Assembly (NCBI RefSeq): GCF_025766255.1
Contig: NW_026516772.1
Span: forward strand, 1-64,000
Direction of reading: 5' to 3'
DNA from: Zychaea mexicana
Lineage: Eukaryota; Mucoromycota; Mucoromycetes; Mucorales; Lichtheimiaceae
Length of the DNA: 64,000 bases
Positions 47,801 to 59,774 of this stretch are shown piece by piece (position 1 is the first letter of the stretch; every line of letters starts with the position of its first letter). The position numbers and the translations under genes are program-made. The notes under the pieces are model-generated. The model saw only the letters and a list, made by a program, of their open reading frames with translations, had not been told where the DNA came from and ran no database searches.

Positions 47801-47924
47801 CCAGGTAATAGCCTTTATGTTCAAATTGTGAAAGCAGGCTCAATGCAGTCTCGCAAGAAAAAATGGTCGACTTCCAATAGTCAGTAATAGCAATCGCGCC
47901 ATTTGCACCATTTCTATCTGTCAT
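44895..47924 (-). CDS. DEDDy 3'-5' exonuclease-domain protein with disordered linker and C-terminal domain
   Basis: Single-exon gene of 1,009 aa from the chosen Met (MTDRNG) at 47924. The frame is open another 81 codons upstream, but that part has UTR-like composition. Exonuclease domain ~175-330: LALDCEFLG (Exo I, D and E), MGWAFRADAQAIEAA (Exo II Asp), YCPDWF, and YAVFDVVSL (Exo III, Y-x3-D). This is the DnaQ-like/RNase D fold of WRN, EXD2 and Mut-7. Residues ~360-740 are acidic, Gln-rich and carry repeated W-containing motifs (DIGQLGGWGADDVEETDW, LSGWDKNQDTVADWEE, LGSWAREDAEDGWDK). The last ~220 residues again resemble an RNase D-like fold (YILDTKESY, DLAWAYSDVH) without clear catalytic acids. 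Substrate unknown. Confidence 0.8.
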   Translation of the reverse strand: MTDRNGANGAIAITDYWKSTIFSCETALSLLSQFEHKGYYLVDDVMRPLRQLVGRGRNYEAMKAYKPPQASMTSDASPRSDNIIGISSSSSNNATTNGVVQQQLHQQPQQFMRPPGKTITYRKTVQLNFNPRTNWDIEDKHTIHVRCGSDNNATVTCKAITTVEQLDKAMPTIRGASCLALDCEFLGMKKALPELQVLQIAVSTTLGYAIMVNHIGGEATYQRLGPILEEAEEGKSDRVLMGWAFRADAQAIEAAFKRIKLAHVLDLQAKMKAAAVEQLSLSNAMARYCPDWFASEEFSKAKQLGDTFQFLGPDCVWLNNPLPPEALVYAVFDVVSLVELHEKTKGWPSGRDHYWPHTVILTSGRKALEKWYRQRFMAQQEDPNPDGDHISLVETPATVPPAAQRSPQQQSRKKAGKARMSSLHNQQQPTENKTHLDWDDENPQYAADMEEAIRRSMKELVHEQQRPTEERVIGTLDEASGSHSSFHSETIDYDNMPVEHSAGASSAAQINDQQSYFTEEVDEDPVFEAPSDELHFAADIYDDTPRKTDIGQLGGWGADDVEETDWTSGKQQQSQKQQQQPQPQSSRTYQNAISQAYSKHAQGEFDWSMRPEDVSWNQLAKSSLSGWDKNQDTVADWEEIERRNAERQETTSTSSPQEQQQQKTARFHTVSHHQLGSWAREDAEDGWDKQEEQPQSMSMPMHNFPKIKLKNKQRGPRVVNPDISGCSDESDSDYSGDSSSESSADSNPNASNYNNAPGVQVEDTYQDDLFLEDNDCVHVHLISQVAQLSALDIDIDKIVQDKQGPVMAFITPLLRQVIRRDDSLEVIMKGIQIYILDTKESYTILTDRVLNRHNEISQSVLGRILTAEDPGVVTRVVWGMPVVHEQFQQRLGFTLGSVIDLAWAYSDVHGGADAQVTFGKALDIGLRNSKNRDIYNELTQKYYAKKKFSASPWDQERLQSDVLFYSAIQGFLLRDLYHHMLTTMATSADLQQYVWPPPLHKQIDHSIQP

Positions 47925-48300
47925 GCTGACGGACGGTTGTGGTGGGAATAAGTGAGGTATGTTTGTTGTTGTTATTGCTGTTGCTACTGTTGGTTGCGAG
48001 ATTCTTTCAATTGCAATAAAAAAAGTGTGTGTACGCGTACGTGTGTGTCTGGTGGGTTGAAAGAGAAGGTGTATAAGGGCGATTTTTTTGATTTCACAGG
48101 GGAGGCGATTGAACTGTATGAAGCTAAAATTGGCATCTTTTTCGTCATACCAGATTATTGTTGGCACATGAGTATCTTACGAATAGCTATTGCTGTATTG
48201 AAGCAGAAGAGAGGACGCGGTAGAAATGCTCCAGCAAAGATGAATACAACTGTAGTAGATAAACGAACTTATTGAGTTTTGGTTTGCGGGACCAGCAGCA
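47925..48300. promoter_or_regulatory. Promoter and 5' UTR of the exonuclease gene
   Basis: Contains GTTGTTGTTATTGCTGTTGCTACTG repeats and a TGTGTGTACGCGTACGTGTGTG run. The open frame extending through it is probably not translated. Confidence 0.4.
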
Positions 48301-49786
48301 GTAACAAATCATGAGCGAAATATGTAGCCCATTTGTGTATATTGATATCGTCGGCTGAAATTGCAGGTCTTCCTCCTCTGTTGTTTGCGGAACCTTTTTT
48401 GCTTCTTCGTTAAAGTGGTTAGCTCACGTAATAATACAGTCAAATCTGTAGTTATGCATGTTCGCAGCAGTAGTGAAATACTAACTTTGCGGGGCATCTT
48501 TTATTGAATAATGAAAGTTTGTTCAATACAATCACAGAAAAGGCTGTCTGGGTAAGTTCTCTATGTGAATTGCGCTACTAGCCTTTAAAATGTTACTATA
48601 TCTCCTAAAGAAAGGATATACTATAGTCTTATGTTTACAATCTTCGTGGGTTTCAAAAGGTATCCCCGAAAGTAACATAAGACGAGTAGAGAAACTGGTT
48701 TGTTCGGTCAAGTAAAACGACATTGTCGTAGCTGCCTCCCGTGGATCGTTTCCGTCATCCTTTTCAAATGGAACGAGTATTGACAGCAGTTTGAAGTTCT
48801 CATTGAGGATAGCCAGAAATGGGCTTCTTGTCGTACAGGTATTCATATGAATATAACAGGATATGCGTTGAGACTGCCAATATCCAACAAGGACGGTATC
48901 CTTTATCCTTGTCGGAAGCGCTTCCAGGGCTAAATGACAACTCACTTTGTCATAATGATCATGAACTACCTTCGAGTCCAGGATCGGTTGCCATCAAGCC
49001 ACATTTAACATGCGTGGATCGATCAATGATATTGTAATTTCGAGAAAATGTTCTCGAAAAAACCAGACTGTAAAAGCGAGTAATCTAATCATGGTATCGG
49101 GAAAAATGTTGGTAATTTTAAAAGATCCGGTCGTGTTCCTTGGCGTATAAGCGTATTTTTACATGATAAACGGATGATGTTGACATTTAACTGTGTCAGG
49201 TTTGGAGAAAGCACTTGTACATTGTGACCGACAACCAATATCTTTTGACATATACAAGCCTCATCCGCCTCATCCATGTTGACCCAAACACCAGAGGAGC
49301 CGCATGTGTATGGAGTCTAGTAGTAGGTAATTTTCATTTTTTTCTAGCGTGCTTTGAAGGTCCAACATCAACGCACCAGTACAATATGCGTTGCAGTGAG
49401 CTGGAATGCACTTGCTGTAATTCTCGTTGCTTCTCTTCTATGGTTGACTTGGTCGATGCTGGATAACACCTCCAATGGTTTGGCTCGGCGGCGGAATCGT
49501 TTTCGACCTCTAGGGTTTTACCTTACTATCTGTATCTGCCAAAATATACTGTGTTTGCTATGGCTGACTCTATTGATTTTCCCAGTGGTTTTGTCGACAG
49601 TAATATCACCAGAGTAGCACCAGGAGTATGACAGTGCGCAGTAACCTTCGCTTACATCTGAACCTTGTATCACTTGCATATCTCCCACATATTCTACACC
49701 CTCTATGTCTTTTTACAATGTCATTCTAGAGTTAAGCTCAACAGGGTCTTCTTTCCCCGCTGCTTCAGCCAAGCCCGTTCCCTTGA

Positions 49787-49818
<32 letters not shown>

Positions 49819-50390
49819 TGAAAATCTCGTTCATCCCATTCTGCGCGCCACACATTAGATGACGAGGCATTTTGGCTATGTATATCCGACGTGCGGACTA
49901 AATTACTTGGCATGAAAGTCGGTTTTAATGTCACCGAAAGTTTTACTGCTGGCCCAGCATGATATTGAAAACATTTCCTTTTACAAAATCGGCTTCTGCT
50001 CGAGAACAGCGTCTAGACTTATACGTAATATACGTTTTTCGGCTAGAATTTGGCGTCTCGAAAGTTACTCAGGGAGATTTCCATAGCAAAAGTGTTCAGT
50101 CAATTAAACTTGTACGTACTGTAGCAAAGAAAGAAGAATGTAACGCGTATAGTGAAAAAAAACGCTCAGTTTATGTAGTAAACAACAGCTACTCGAGCTG
50201 CTTTCATCTCTTTTATTGCTCATGTAATAATTAAGAAATTGTGATCTGGCAGAGTTGTTAAATAATTGTTTTTGCTTGAGCTGTGAGGATATACCGACCA
50301 AAATTGACGAGCTTAGAGCGAGATAATAGAAAAAGTAGTATCTTACCCTGGGATTTTGTGAAAAATACATACAGCTGCTGAGCGTGGCGC
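48301..50390. other. Coding-like relics, no intact gene
   Basis: Minus-strand frames 48945-48532 (137 aa, MSCHLALEALPTRIKDTVLV) and 49934-49713 look like decayed protein-coding sequence. No family recognised; possibly old transposon remains. Confidence 0.35.
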
Positions 50391-53300
50391 TCTATCATTA
50401 AATTCAGAGGAGCTCACTGAAGCATTCGGCACGATACCAGCGCTATCTATAACAACCAGACGATAGGTCATATCATGAACAGTCCCCTTCGCTCTGACAC
50501 TGAGCTACCCTGTGGCATTTGAAAAAAAAAGCCCTGCCTGCGCTTATTCATGCCCTCAGAGAAATAGACCGTTTAAGTTAACCTGAAAAACACCAATAAT
50601 GACGATGAAAAACCAGCTCCAGAAGCTGCGTTAAACCTCCTCCACTGGCTACTTACAGCCAAGAACACAAGTAACTCTCATATTTATACTTCATGTCAAT
50701 CGTGTATACCGCTCTTCACTTCTTTTATCATCCGTGTACCACACATACAACTTCCCCTTCACTAGCATAACTTTTTCCCCACAGGGGGTTTTTCAGTCAC
50801 TGCACCCCCTCATAATACATACAAAAATGTATACATCTCATATCATCCTGTACCGCATGGAAGCGACCACATGCCCATCGGCGCCGATTATAATTTAGTC
50901 TTCTACAACTACATATATATTTTAACGTATATATACTGCCGCTACTACACAGACTTGGCTGCATATAACGTGTAGTTTTAGTTTAGGTCCAAAGCAGTAT
51001 ATTGTAGTAATAATTTGGACTTTATTGTTATGTCCAATATAGTATTTCACAATTTGAGATCGAGCGGGCGGTGCTCTGAGCAAGGCAAAAGCTATATTTA
51101 TTGGCTAGATGGTTACTAAGACGAAAAGAGACTTGTTGAGCAACACTATAATTACTAAAGGAAACATGAAGCTGAACAGAATCTAGTACTGTTTACTTTC
51201 TTGATGCAACTATCAGCTGCTGATTTATACTAGGAAAAGGCTCATACAATCATTTTGCCTGCTGTTGTGAGCTCGAATCCAAATAACTCTTTATAGAGAT
51301 CTCGATGATAAGAAAATGTGAAGTATATGGAATCCTTAAGTAAAATAAATTTTTGGCGAAACGTAATAAAATGTAAGTGTTGCATTCTCATGTCATAATA
51401 AGTAGCAATCTCTAATAATCAGGGAGAAGCTTGCTGTCGTTATACAAGAACAGTTCTTCTTAATTCTATATAGGTTCTTGCCTAATACCATTAGTAGTTA
51501 TTCACTTTAATCATTAGACAAACGATCGTCATACCTACCGTCGCTGTTATCATCTTTGTCGGTCAACTTAGCAAAATATGGAAGTCGGGTTGTTTTTACG
51601 ACATATCGATTAATAAACAGCCACATCCGAAATCTTTGCAAGCTACTTAATTTGTTCGTCAGGCCGACGATAAGGTTGCCAAAAAAACCATAATTTTTTT
51701 GGGGGTGGGGCGAAAGCAAGAGGAGAATTAAGTGAATGAAAAGTGGTTCATGTACGACTCGGCAATATCGAAGAATTTTGGTGTTATGTTATCAAAAAGC
51801 ACAACAACAGCAACGTGATTATTCCCGCCATGTTATTGCTGGTTGCAGTAGCACCAAGTTGCTGGGTCATGAATCATTAAGCTCAAAACGACATTGATCT
51901 TTTGAGGGGGGATAATATATATGTCAAGCGCAGGAGGGAGCGAGCAAGGATTGATCAACCAACGCACACCGTCATTACCCATCTTTCCGCTCCCCCTGAT
52001 GATACTACGAATGATCTCTTGTTACATAATATGAGGCTCGAACGATGAACCGTAGTGCAGGTGCATCGATAATGTGAGTTGCGCGACTGGCGTGTTGGGG
52101 ATATAAATGAGCCCGGAAAGCAAAGAGGGAAAGGACTATGCACACATGCACATAAAGAGAGAAGTAATATTTGGAGAAGTATGATGTGATTGGGATAAGA
52201 GTCAAAGTTTAAATTTGATTAAACAGTCCAAGTGCATAAACTCAAAATGTGTTCAATCTTGATACCGGGATGGCTATTAGGTTGTAGAAGCATAATACAG
52301 CTAGGCCAGTCCATCATCGTGGCTTGGGTATATACAACTTTTCCCTTCACCTCTCAGCTGTCATCGCCGCTCTCTGTATCTTTGCTAAAAATTTATAATG
52401 ATCTTTATTGTTGACGAGAGGGACGTGCATTTGGATTGGTAATTTTTTCTCAGTGCATACCATAGTTAAAAGGCCTATGATCACGGTTTTCCACATAACA
52501 CAGGCAGCATTGTAAACTTTATGCAACTTCCACCTGCACGATCTGGCTGTGCAGCAATTTGTGACGTTTATCAAAGCTTTAACTTGTAGAAGGTCAAAGA
52601 AAAGCTCTTGCTATACAATTTTCAGCACTATGTCGAGGAGAGGGATAGGGGGAGTAGCCAACACTAATGCATGCGCATTTTATTTCTACATGTCAGATCA
52701 ATAAACGTCCTGTTCTGTAAATAATAGCAGCAGTACAGTAGCAGCAGTGGATAGCAGGTAATCGAGAGTTTATCCTTAATGCAACCTGTAACGGACAAGT
52801 CCACTGAAATGGTTTAGAGCACGCTATAAATAAGGGACAACTGTGGGGAGAGTAAGATTAGTAAAACTCTATGCGAGTATGATATGTATGCAGAAGCTGT
52901 CCCGTCATTCGAGTTTTGCATGTACACACATGTACATATGATACTCGCTTGTCGTCGCAAGCTTTCTTACTCTTCCGGAAAACGCCTTAAAATGAAGATG
53001 TAGCTTTTTCTTTATGCAGCATAGATTGTACCAATATGAAACACGTAAATCTCGTTGATACGTACTATTTAGACAATTCTCACTTTAAAACAATGATCTG
53101 GTGGCGGTAATAAGTACGTGTATGCTGGGCTGCTGCTGCTGCTTTGACTGGCTAGTGCTGTAGTTTTGCTGGTACTAATAATAATAACGTTCTTCTTATC
53201 GGTTATCTCTTTGACATTGCCTTTTAAAATGTGCCAAATAATGTAATTCTCTTGGAGATAGTCAAACTTTTACAAAGGTTCGTTTGACCCTTAGTTTCGA

Positions 53301-56300
53301 GGTACGCAAATGATGGTGTCAATCGGGTCCGGCCTTAATAATATAAAATGGTAGTACAGCTTTTATTTTCGAGGAGGTTTTACCTTTTTTTTTTGGGGGG
53401 GGTGGGGGTGGGGGAAAGGAAGGAGGAAAGAGAACGCTCAATAGTGCTTCTTCTTCAATGCTTATTGGTATATGCTCATAAAACACACATTGCATTCACA
53501 AAAACTTTCGAGACGCTAGCAATAACATGACACGATCGAACCTATCATCGAGGAATATAACGATGGATCTTCTTCTTCATCATCTCCCTGCTCGCTCCTC
53601 CATTTTTTTCCTCGGTCCAGTCAACGATTCAATTATTTTACTATTTATCATTACTGAACCCTTATTTGAACTCCCCCGCCCCCCTGGTTATAATCTCATT
53701 GAAAGGAAATTTGAGAAAGAGAGAAGAGAACTAGTTTCTATAATTTTCAAACGATGCCGAAACATGTTCGTAATTCTGGTTTTCAAGCTCTTTCAGTTCG
53801 TGTTGCGAAGCATTCCTTTCCAAACCTTTGTATACACACCCGACACACACAGATCATGGCAGCGGTCACCCCAGTTACTACTTTCCCTTGTCCCTCTCCC
53901 CTTGGAAACAGAAGAATGATAAATTACATAGCTGAACAACGACGTCCGGAATAATTATATAATATCTTTACTAGCATAGTAGCAATTTGCTTGAAAGAAT
54001 GGATGCATGAACATGAGTTTTATAGTAGCATATAATGTAGACAACACGAGCTCTAGTGGATACAATTTAGCTTTTATCTTTCGTGCGCGGCCCTTTTATT
54101 ACATGTTCATGCGAGAAGTCTAAAACAGAGAGTTATATTGAAAGTATACATATAAAAGAAGAGGAGTGGAGGGCCCTGCGTAGTAGGGCATTCAAGAAGC
54201 TTTTTTCCTCTTTCATTGCCTATTGCGGGGATTCGCCCGCGCTTTTTTCTTAATATTTACCCCAGAATTTCTGCTATGGCTATTGATAAATGAACACCTG
54301 GAGTACAAAAAAAGCGGGGATGGGAGGTTATTATGTGTATGTGAGTTGCTATTGCGATTATAACTATTAATTTTTCGAAAAGGGATAGTACTGTATGTTC
54401 TATATGCCTAAAGTAAGAAAGAGGAATGAAAATAACAACAACCAGAAGGGGGGGGTGGAGTTGGGGGCAGTGATTTCGTTTGAGAAGGACATTTATATAC
54501 TCTCTTTGCTATCATACTTTACAAATATGATAAAAAAGTGGTGTATTTAGTTGTATTATAGTCCGAATCTAAATACATAGTGCGCACAAAACAACATAAA
54601 AAAAGGCGGGCAATAAGGATAGTACAAATGCATTCACATATGTCCCAATTGTATGGTCTTAACCTTAGCACCCCTTATTCTCCTCCCCTTTACCAAATTC
54701 TTGGCCTCCAGGTAAACAGACTTGTAAGTTTATGATTTTTATTTTAAAGTGATAAGAATTCAACCTGCAGAAAGAGACGGTTATTTATCTAATTCTGGGG
54801 GTGTAAATGTGTGTGGTGCTGTTTGAGTAATAAAAGCGAGAGGAGTGATTTGAAGTTGTGGTTTCTACCGATCGGCTTTTTGGGGGGAGGGGCAGGAATT
54901 GACTGATGCTATAAAGTAACTTTTTATTGAGGTTTAAACTGGATAAAGTAGGGCTTGCCTCTCAGACCCTAGAGGAACGTTAGTGCTCTTTTTTTATTTT
55001 ATAATTTACTATGTCGTTCATTTATCTGTAATTATCAAGGGTTGTATGATAGAATAACATGGAATTATGTTGTTGTCGGGTTGGGCGACGCATCTAATAT
55101 CGTCAGTGTATCTCTTCCCCCACTGTGCCCAGACAACATCAGTCAATTATGAAACAACCGCATTTTATATGTAAGTGTTTGAACACTCTTTTACTGCTCC
55201 CCACGTCTTTTCCAACTCAAAATAGCAAAACCGGGGCGCAACAATTTAACACTTTAATTGGTAATGTTGTTATACTCTATCTCCACTTCTGGTGTGTGGT
55301 GCAAAGATCAATACTTTTTTTCTCATCACATTACCAATATAAACCGGAATATGTTGTGTATGGTTTCTTTCATCATTGGTAACACATGGCGTCAGACACA
55401 CATATGCTTATCAGAGTAAACCCTTTGATTGAGAATGATGATGGATATCAAGAAACCGTGGGGAGGAGAGGGGGAAACTCCTTTTGTGCAACTTATCACG
55501 TAACGATTGTAGTATCAGCAGTGATCCGTTATCGATCAATGATGACATATATTTGCGAGAGTACAAAGAAGTAAATGTTTATGAGATGATGTCCGTGAAT
55601 TCTGACGTAACATTGCATCGTAAAGGGTAAGAAAAGGTTTAGAGTTGGTCACACATACATACGCATGGATCCGATTATGGTGTGCATCTCTTGTAAGTAT
55701 TTATGCAGATGTAGATATGACGGGAACCTATTATCCCAGTCATGATGTCTATCAGCGCCATGTTGCATTAGAGATAGAGAAGGTTAATTTTTTATGTAAC
55801 ATGTGATAAAAACATTTGACATTATAAACCAACAACAAAGCATACGGATAAGGAGCTGAGGGGTCTCTCAGCCGAAAAACAACACACAAAATGCACAATG
55901 ACCATTTGGGACACATATGGTAAAATGCCAATTGATAGTATATAGTAGTCACTTGATGAGTCAATGGTTAGCAGCGTGCACGAGAAATAAAAACAAACTA
56001 TTTTGTCAAATGATTTCTAACTTTGTTACTACACCATCAAGGGACAAACCCCTCACGCCTTCTGTTAACACAGAAATCTGCATAGTTAGTAGTCAACCTT
56101 CTCCAACTTTTTGGTTTGTTTTTAGAAACACATGGTATGAGAGGGTTGTTAGGTTTAGTTTTTCATAAAACAACGTGTACTTAAAAACCGCTTCCAGACG
56201 AGATTTGGAGGGGGACAGAGCGTGTGTGTGTGTCTTTTTGTATGGTGGTTACTGTTACTATTTATGTCACTGTACAACATTTGACTAAAATGGAGACATG

Positions 56301-58375
56301 TACTCGGTGAAACACAAGAAATGATCGAATTACTTTGCAACTGACATGTAGCAAGAGAGAGAGAGAGCGACCCCCCCACTTCCCTTCTAAAAGAAATGTT
56401 ATTTATCACACAAATTAAAGTCAGCCGGGTCACACCACGAGCATGGAAGCTTACTTGGAATAGTTTGGTAAGAAAAGAATACAAAATGAAAAGGAGTGTG
56501 TGTATTGTGTTTGTGTGCGTTGAAATCGCTTAATAGTGGGCTCGCAATTAAGTAGTTTACCGGTGCAACAGAACCATTTCTAACGAGGGGCCCGAACGTT
56601 TACTATATTTTTTTCTGTTTCCGTAGCTGAAAAGAAACAAATCGCGTGATATGGAGTGCCGTGGGTGGAGTGGAGTTTCTATCTCTATTTTTCAAAGATG
56701 TTGTTATAGTTGTTATTGATGTTAAATTGTATATAATTACAATGAATACCATCAATTATATCTCTCTCATTCTCATTCTTTCTATTTCTCACATATCAGT
56801 ACGCGAGGCACATCCTAAAAGTGTGGTATAGGAAAAGTCGATAGTGTTCTTTCGCGACCGGGCCCCGTCGATCCTTTTTCATTTCTTTATATGGTTACTA
56901 CATATACCAAGAAACTTAAAAAAATCTTGCACCCTAATTTAAACCTCTCTGTTCTCACCCCCCGACAACTCGGTCCGTCCAGTTAAACAGCGACCGACCA
57001 CAACGACGTAACTCTTACTTCATCGATTTATCGGCCAGCATGAATCGCAATACTCATAGATCAATCCAAATCTTTCTATTGGGAAGCATGATACATCATT
57101 CCCAATGTGTAGTGAACAAATGCTACTGCTGAGTAGGTTAAATAGAGCACTCGGTACAGAATCAAAAAAAAAGCTATTATTAATCCACCCCTCTTTGATT
57201 GTGACACAAAATGGGAAAAATGAAATGTTTCTTTTCGTCTGTAGTATATTAGCTGTGAAGTAAGTAAATTGAACTAGCAGAAAAAATGATGTATATATAT
57301 ATATTATAGACTAGCATATTTTGATGGTGATGCATCATGTTTCATTATAAGAAAAGATAGAGCCAGAAAATGAAAGAAATCTATTTATGTATCCTCTTTC
57401 TTGCTTCTGTCCGTATATGTATAGCATGCACCGTTTACTTTCGGCAACACACAATAAACATTTTATATTGTAGCAGCAGCAGCAGCAGCGGTAACTAAGC
57501 GACAGCTGTAACATAGCGACAAAGTGGTAACTTGGTTACCGTAACTATTGGCAGCCGCAACTAGGCAACAGGTAATAAAAACGCTGGGTGCCACCGAAGT
57601 AATCATTTTGGCGAGACAAAGAAAAAAAGGATGATCATTAATGGCTAAAGTTTTTTTAAGGTTTAGCCTCTTTGTTGGACGTTTGTTGTTGATCCTTTTT
57701 TTATTTTATTTTTTTTGTTCCTCCGCCGGTAATCGGCAATGAAATTTAGACTTTTCCATGTGTGCTGCGTTTCTCTTTAGGGGGTCGCGTTGATGGGGGG
57801 TGGAATATATTCGGGGGATTGTCAAAGAAGAACCAAAAGAGCCTGTTTACTCACAACACACATATATACTTTAATAAAGCGACAGGAAGGTAAAGTAAAG
57901 GAGCCAACCCAGAATCATACAAGTATATATGAATGATTGAAAAGCCAAAAGCCTAGTACACTGTTTACAAGCACAACAAATGCTATTTAGAGTTGTAATA
58001 TGATAATAAGACTGTCAAAGAACAAAGGCGAAGGGAACATGTATAAAACCCCATGATGCACGCCCTATGCATATAAAGTTTTTTTGGCTTGGTCATGTGT
58101 GCGTGCGTGTTATGTGTGGTTAAATGAGAAGTTGGGGGACGGGAGGGGGGGAGTCTTTAGGAAAAGTCTTATTTCTTTTTGTGATGACAACTGCCGAATT
58201 CATGCATTTTTATGTTTAAATGACGACGTGCCCCTTGGCCCCCTTTTATTTTTCCGGCCGATAGTGGCTGGTACTAATAGGAATTACGCTTCTTCTTTGG
58301 GTTTGGATTTGGGGGGTGGGAGAGGCACAAGGACTGATACATTAGGAGAGAAAGAGAACTTAATGATCGTTGTGA

Positions 58376-58401
58376 AAAAGAGAGAGAGAGAGAGAGAGAG
58401 A
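58376..58401. repeat. (AG)n microsatellite
   Basis: About 12 AG units within the region upstream of the WOPR gene. Confidence 0.85.
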
Positions 58402-59130
58402 TAGGTGTCGGGTGGGGGTGTCGTAGGGCAAAACGGGAGAGAAAAGCTTCGATCACTTTAAGAATGGATATTGTTGTTTCTTGACTAAAACACCCCAGAA
58501 TAAAGGAGGGGTTGGTTGTTCCCTTCTCTCCCTCGTAAACATCGTCTCTCTCTTTTTTAAACAGCCACGGCTTCAAAAATTTGGCTGAAAAGGCTTTTTT
58601 CAATCTTTGGGGGAGGGGGGATTGTGTGGAGGGTGCGCACACCAAGAGAAGAGAACATTCTTCCGGCATTGTATACACTGCTTGGTACTTTACTACACGC
58701 ACACGCTTAGACTACTATCGCTCACACTTGCCAACGCATTGGCACGGGTTCCAGGGTTTTAGGAATGAACAACAACACAATGTCAGATGGAAAAACAAAG
58801 AACAAAGAATGTGCCTTATTCTGTAAAACATGCGCTTTCATAATCTGATTATTATATATTTTTCATTTTAGTGTACCAAAAGTCTAGACTCTGATTTTTC
58901 CCGCCATTTCCGAGTGTCTGGTTATAAAGTTTTATTTAGGATGTGTGTGTGTAAACGAGCTAGCACAGTGCTAGTAGTAGTAGTAGTAGTTTAAGGTGTG
59001 AGCTATGCTGTTGTTGTTGTGGTGTCATGCAACCACTGATGAGTAAATAATTTGGCAAAGGTATAAATTGTATAGCACCCACCACTCTCCTCTAGGAATC
59101 CTCCCTTCCCCCCCCCCAAATTGAACCTTG

Positions 59131-59205
59131 ATAGTAATAGTAATAGTAATAGTAATGGTGATAGTAATAGTAATAATAATAACAACGATAATAATGATGA
59201 TAGTA
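59131..59205. repeat. (AGTAAT)n / TAA-rich minisatellite
   Basis: ATAGTAATAGTAATAGTAAT units with drift to AATAATAATAA, ~600 bases upstream of the WOPR start codon. Confidence 0.8.
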
Positions 59206-59525
59206 AAGCAGCCCTTTCTATATTTCATTAATCTGTTGCAATACTAGCAGCTTACCTCTACTCTTGCTAGAGGCCCCCACCCACCAACATAGTCTTTCAT
59301 AAACTTTAAATGGGATAAAGGCGTGTTGCGGTCTCGACTCCTACAAAAGGATGGAGAATCAAGATTTTTCCCGATTCGGAACTACCAAGCTTTCTTGGTG
59401 TCACTCCCCCAGGAATAGTTGCTGCCAAGAATGCTTTTTTTTGCTCATCGCAGCAGCATGCATGATGCTTTTTATGTTTTTGTCCCTTGAGATGATACGT
59501 TGATCATGGACTCCATTCTCCCTTT

Positions 59526-59774
59526 TATAAATAGCAGGGTCTCTGCTGGTCCAAATCCCCCACTTTTTTTCTTTCTTTCTCTCGTATTCTCCATCCTCTC
59601 TCTCTTTCTCTCTCTCGCCTTATCTCTACCTCTTTCTCTCTTTCTTGTCCTTTCTCTCCTCGCTTTCGCCACACCGCACTCAGCAACAACTGCCACAACA
59701 ACAACAACAACCACAACTATCAACTATCAACAACAGCAACAGCAACAACACAAAGAACTTAGAAAATACATACG
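59526..59774 (+). promoter_or_regulatory. Core promoter and 5' UTR of the WOPR gene
   Basis: TATAAATA at 59526-59533 is followed by a long C/T tract (59558-59660), a classic fungal core-promoter layout, then a CAA-rich leader up to the ATG at 59775. Confidence 0.55.

Larger units (their letters stand above)
50391..59500. other. Gene desert upstream of the WOPR regulator
   Basis: About 9 kb without a supportable gene. It is full of short homopolymers (GGGGGTGGGG near 53396 and 54455), AG/CT tracts and TATATA runs (57293). The frame at 53527-53919 overlaps a second frame and lacks domain features. Likely regulatory or untranslated DNA of the WOPR gene. Confidence 0.5.

Noticed and set aside
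47925..48167. Upstream 81 codons as the true N-terminus of the exonuclease protein
   Set aside because: Composition is promoter-like (TG/TTG repeats), and the Met at 47924 starts protein-like sequence.
53527..53954. Gene at 53.5-53.95 kb
   Set aside because: Two overlapping frames, low-complexity composition, no domain, no splice structure.
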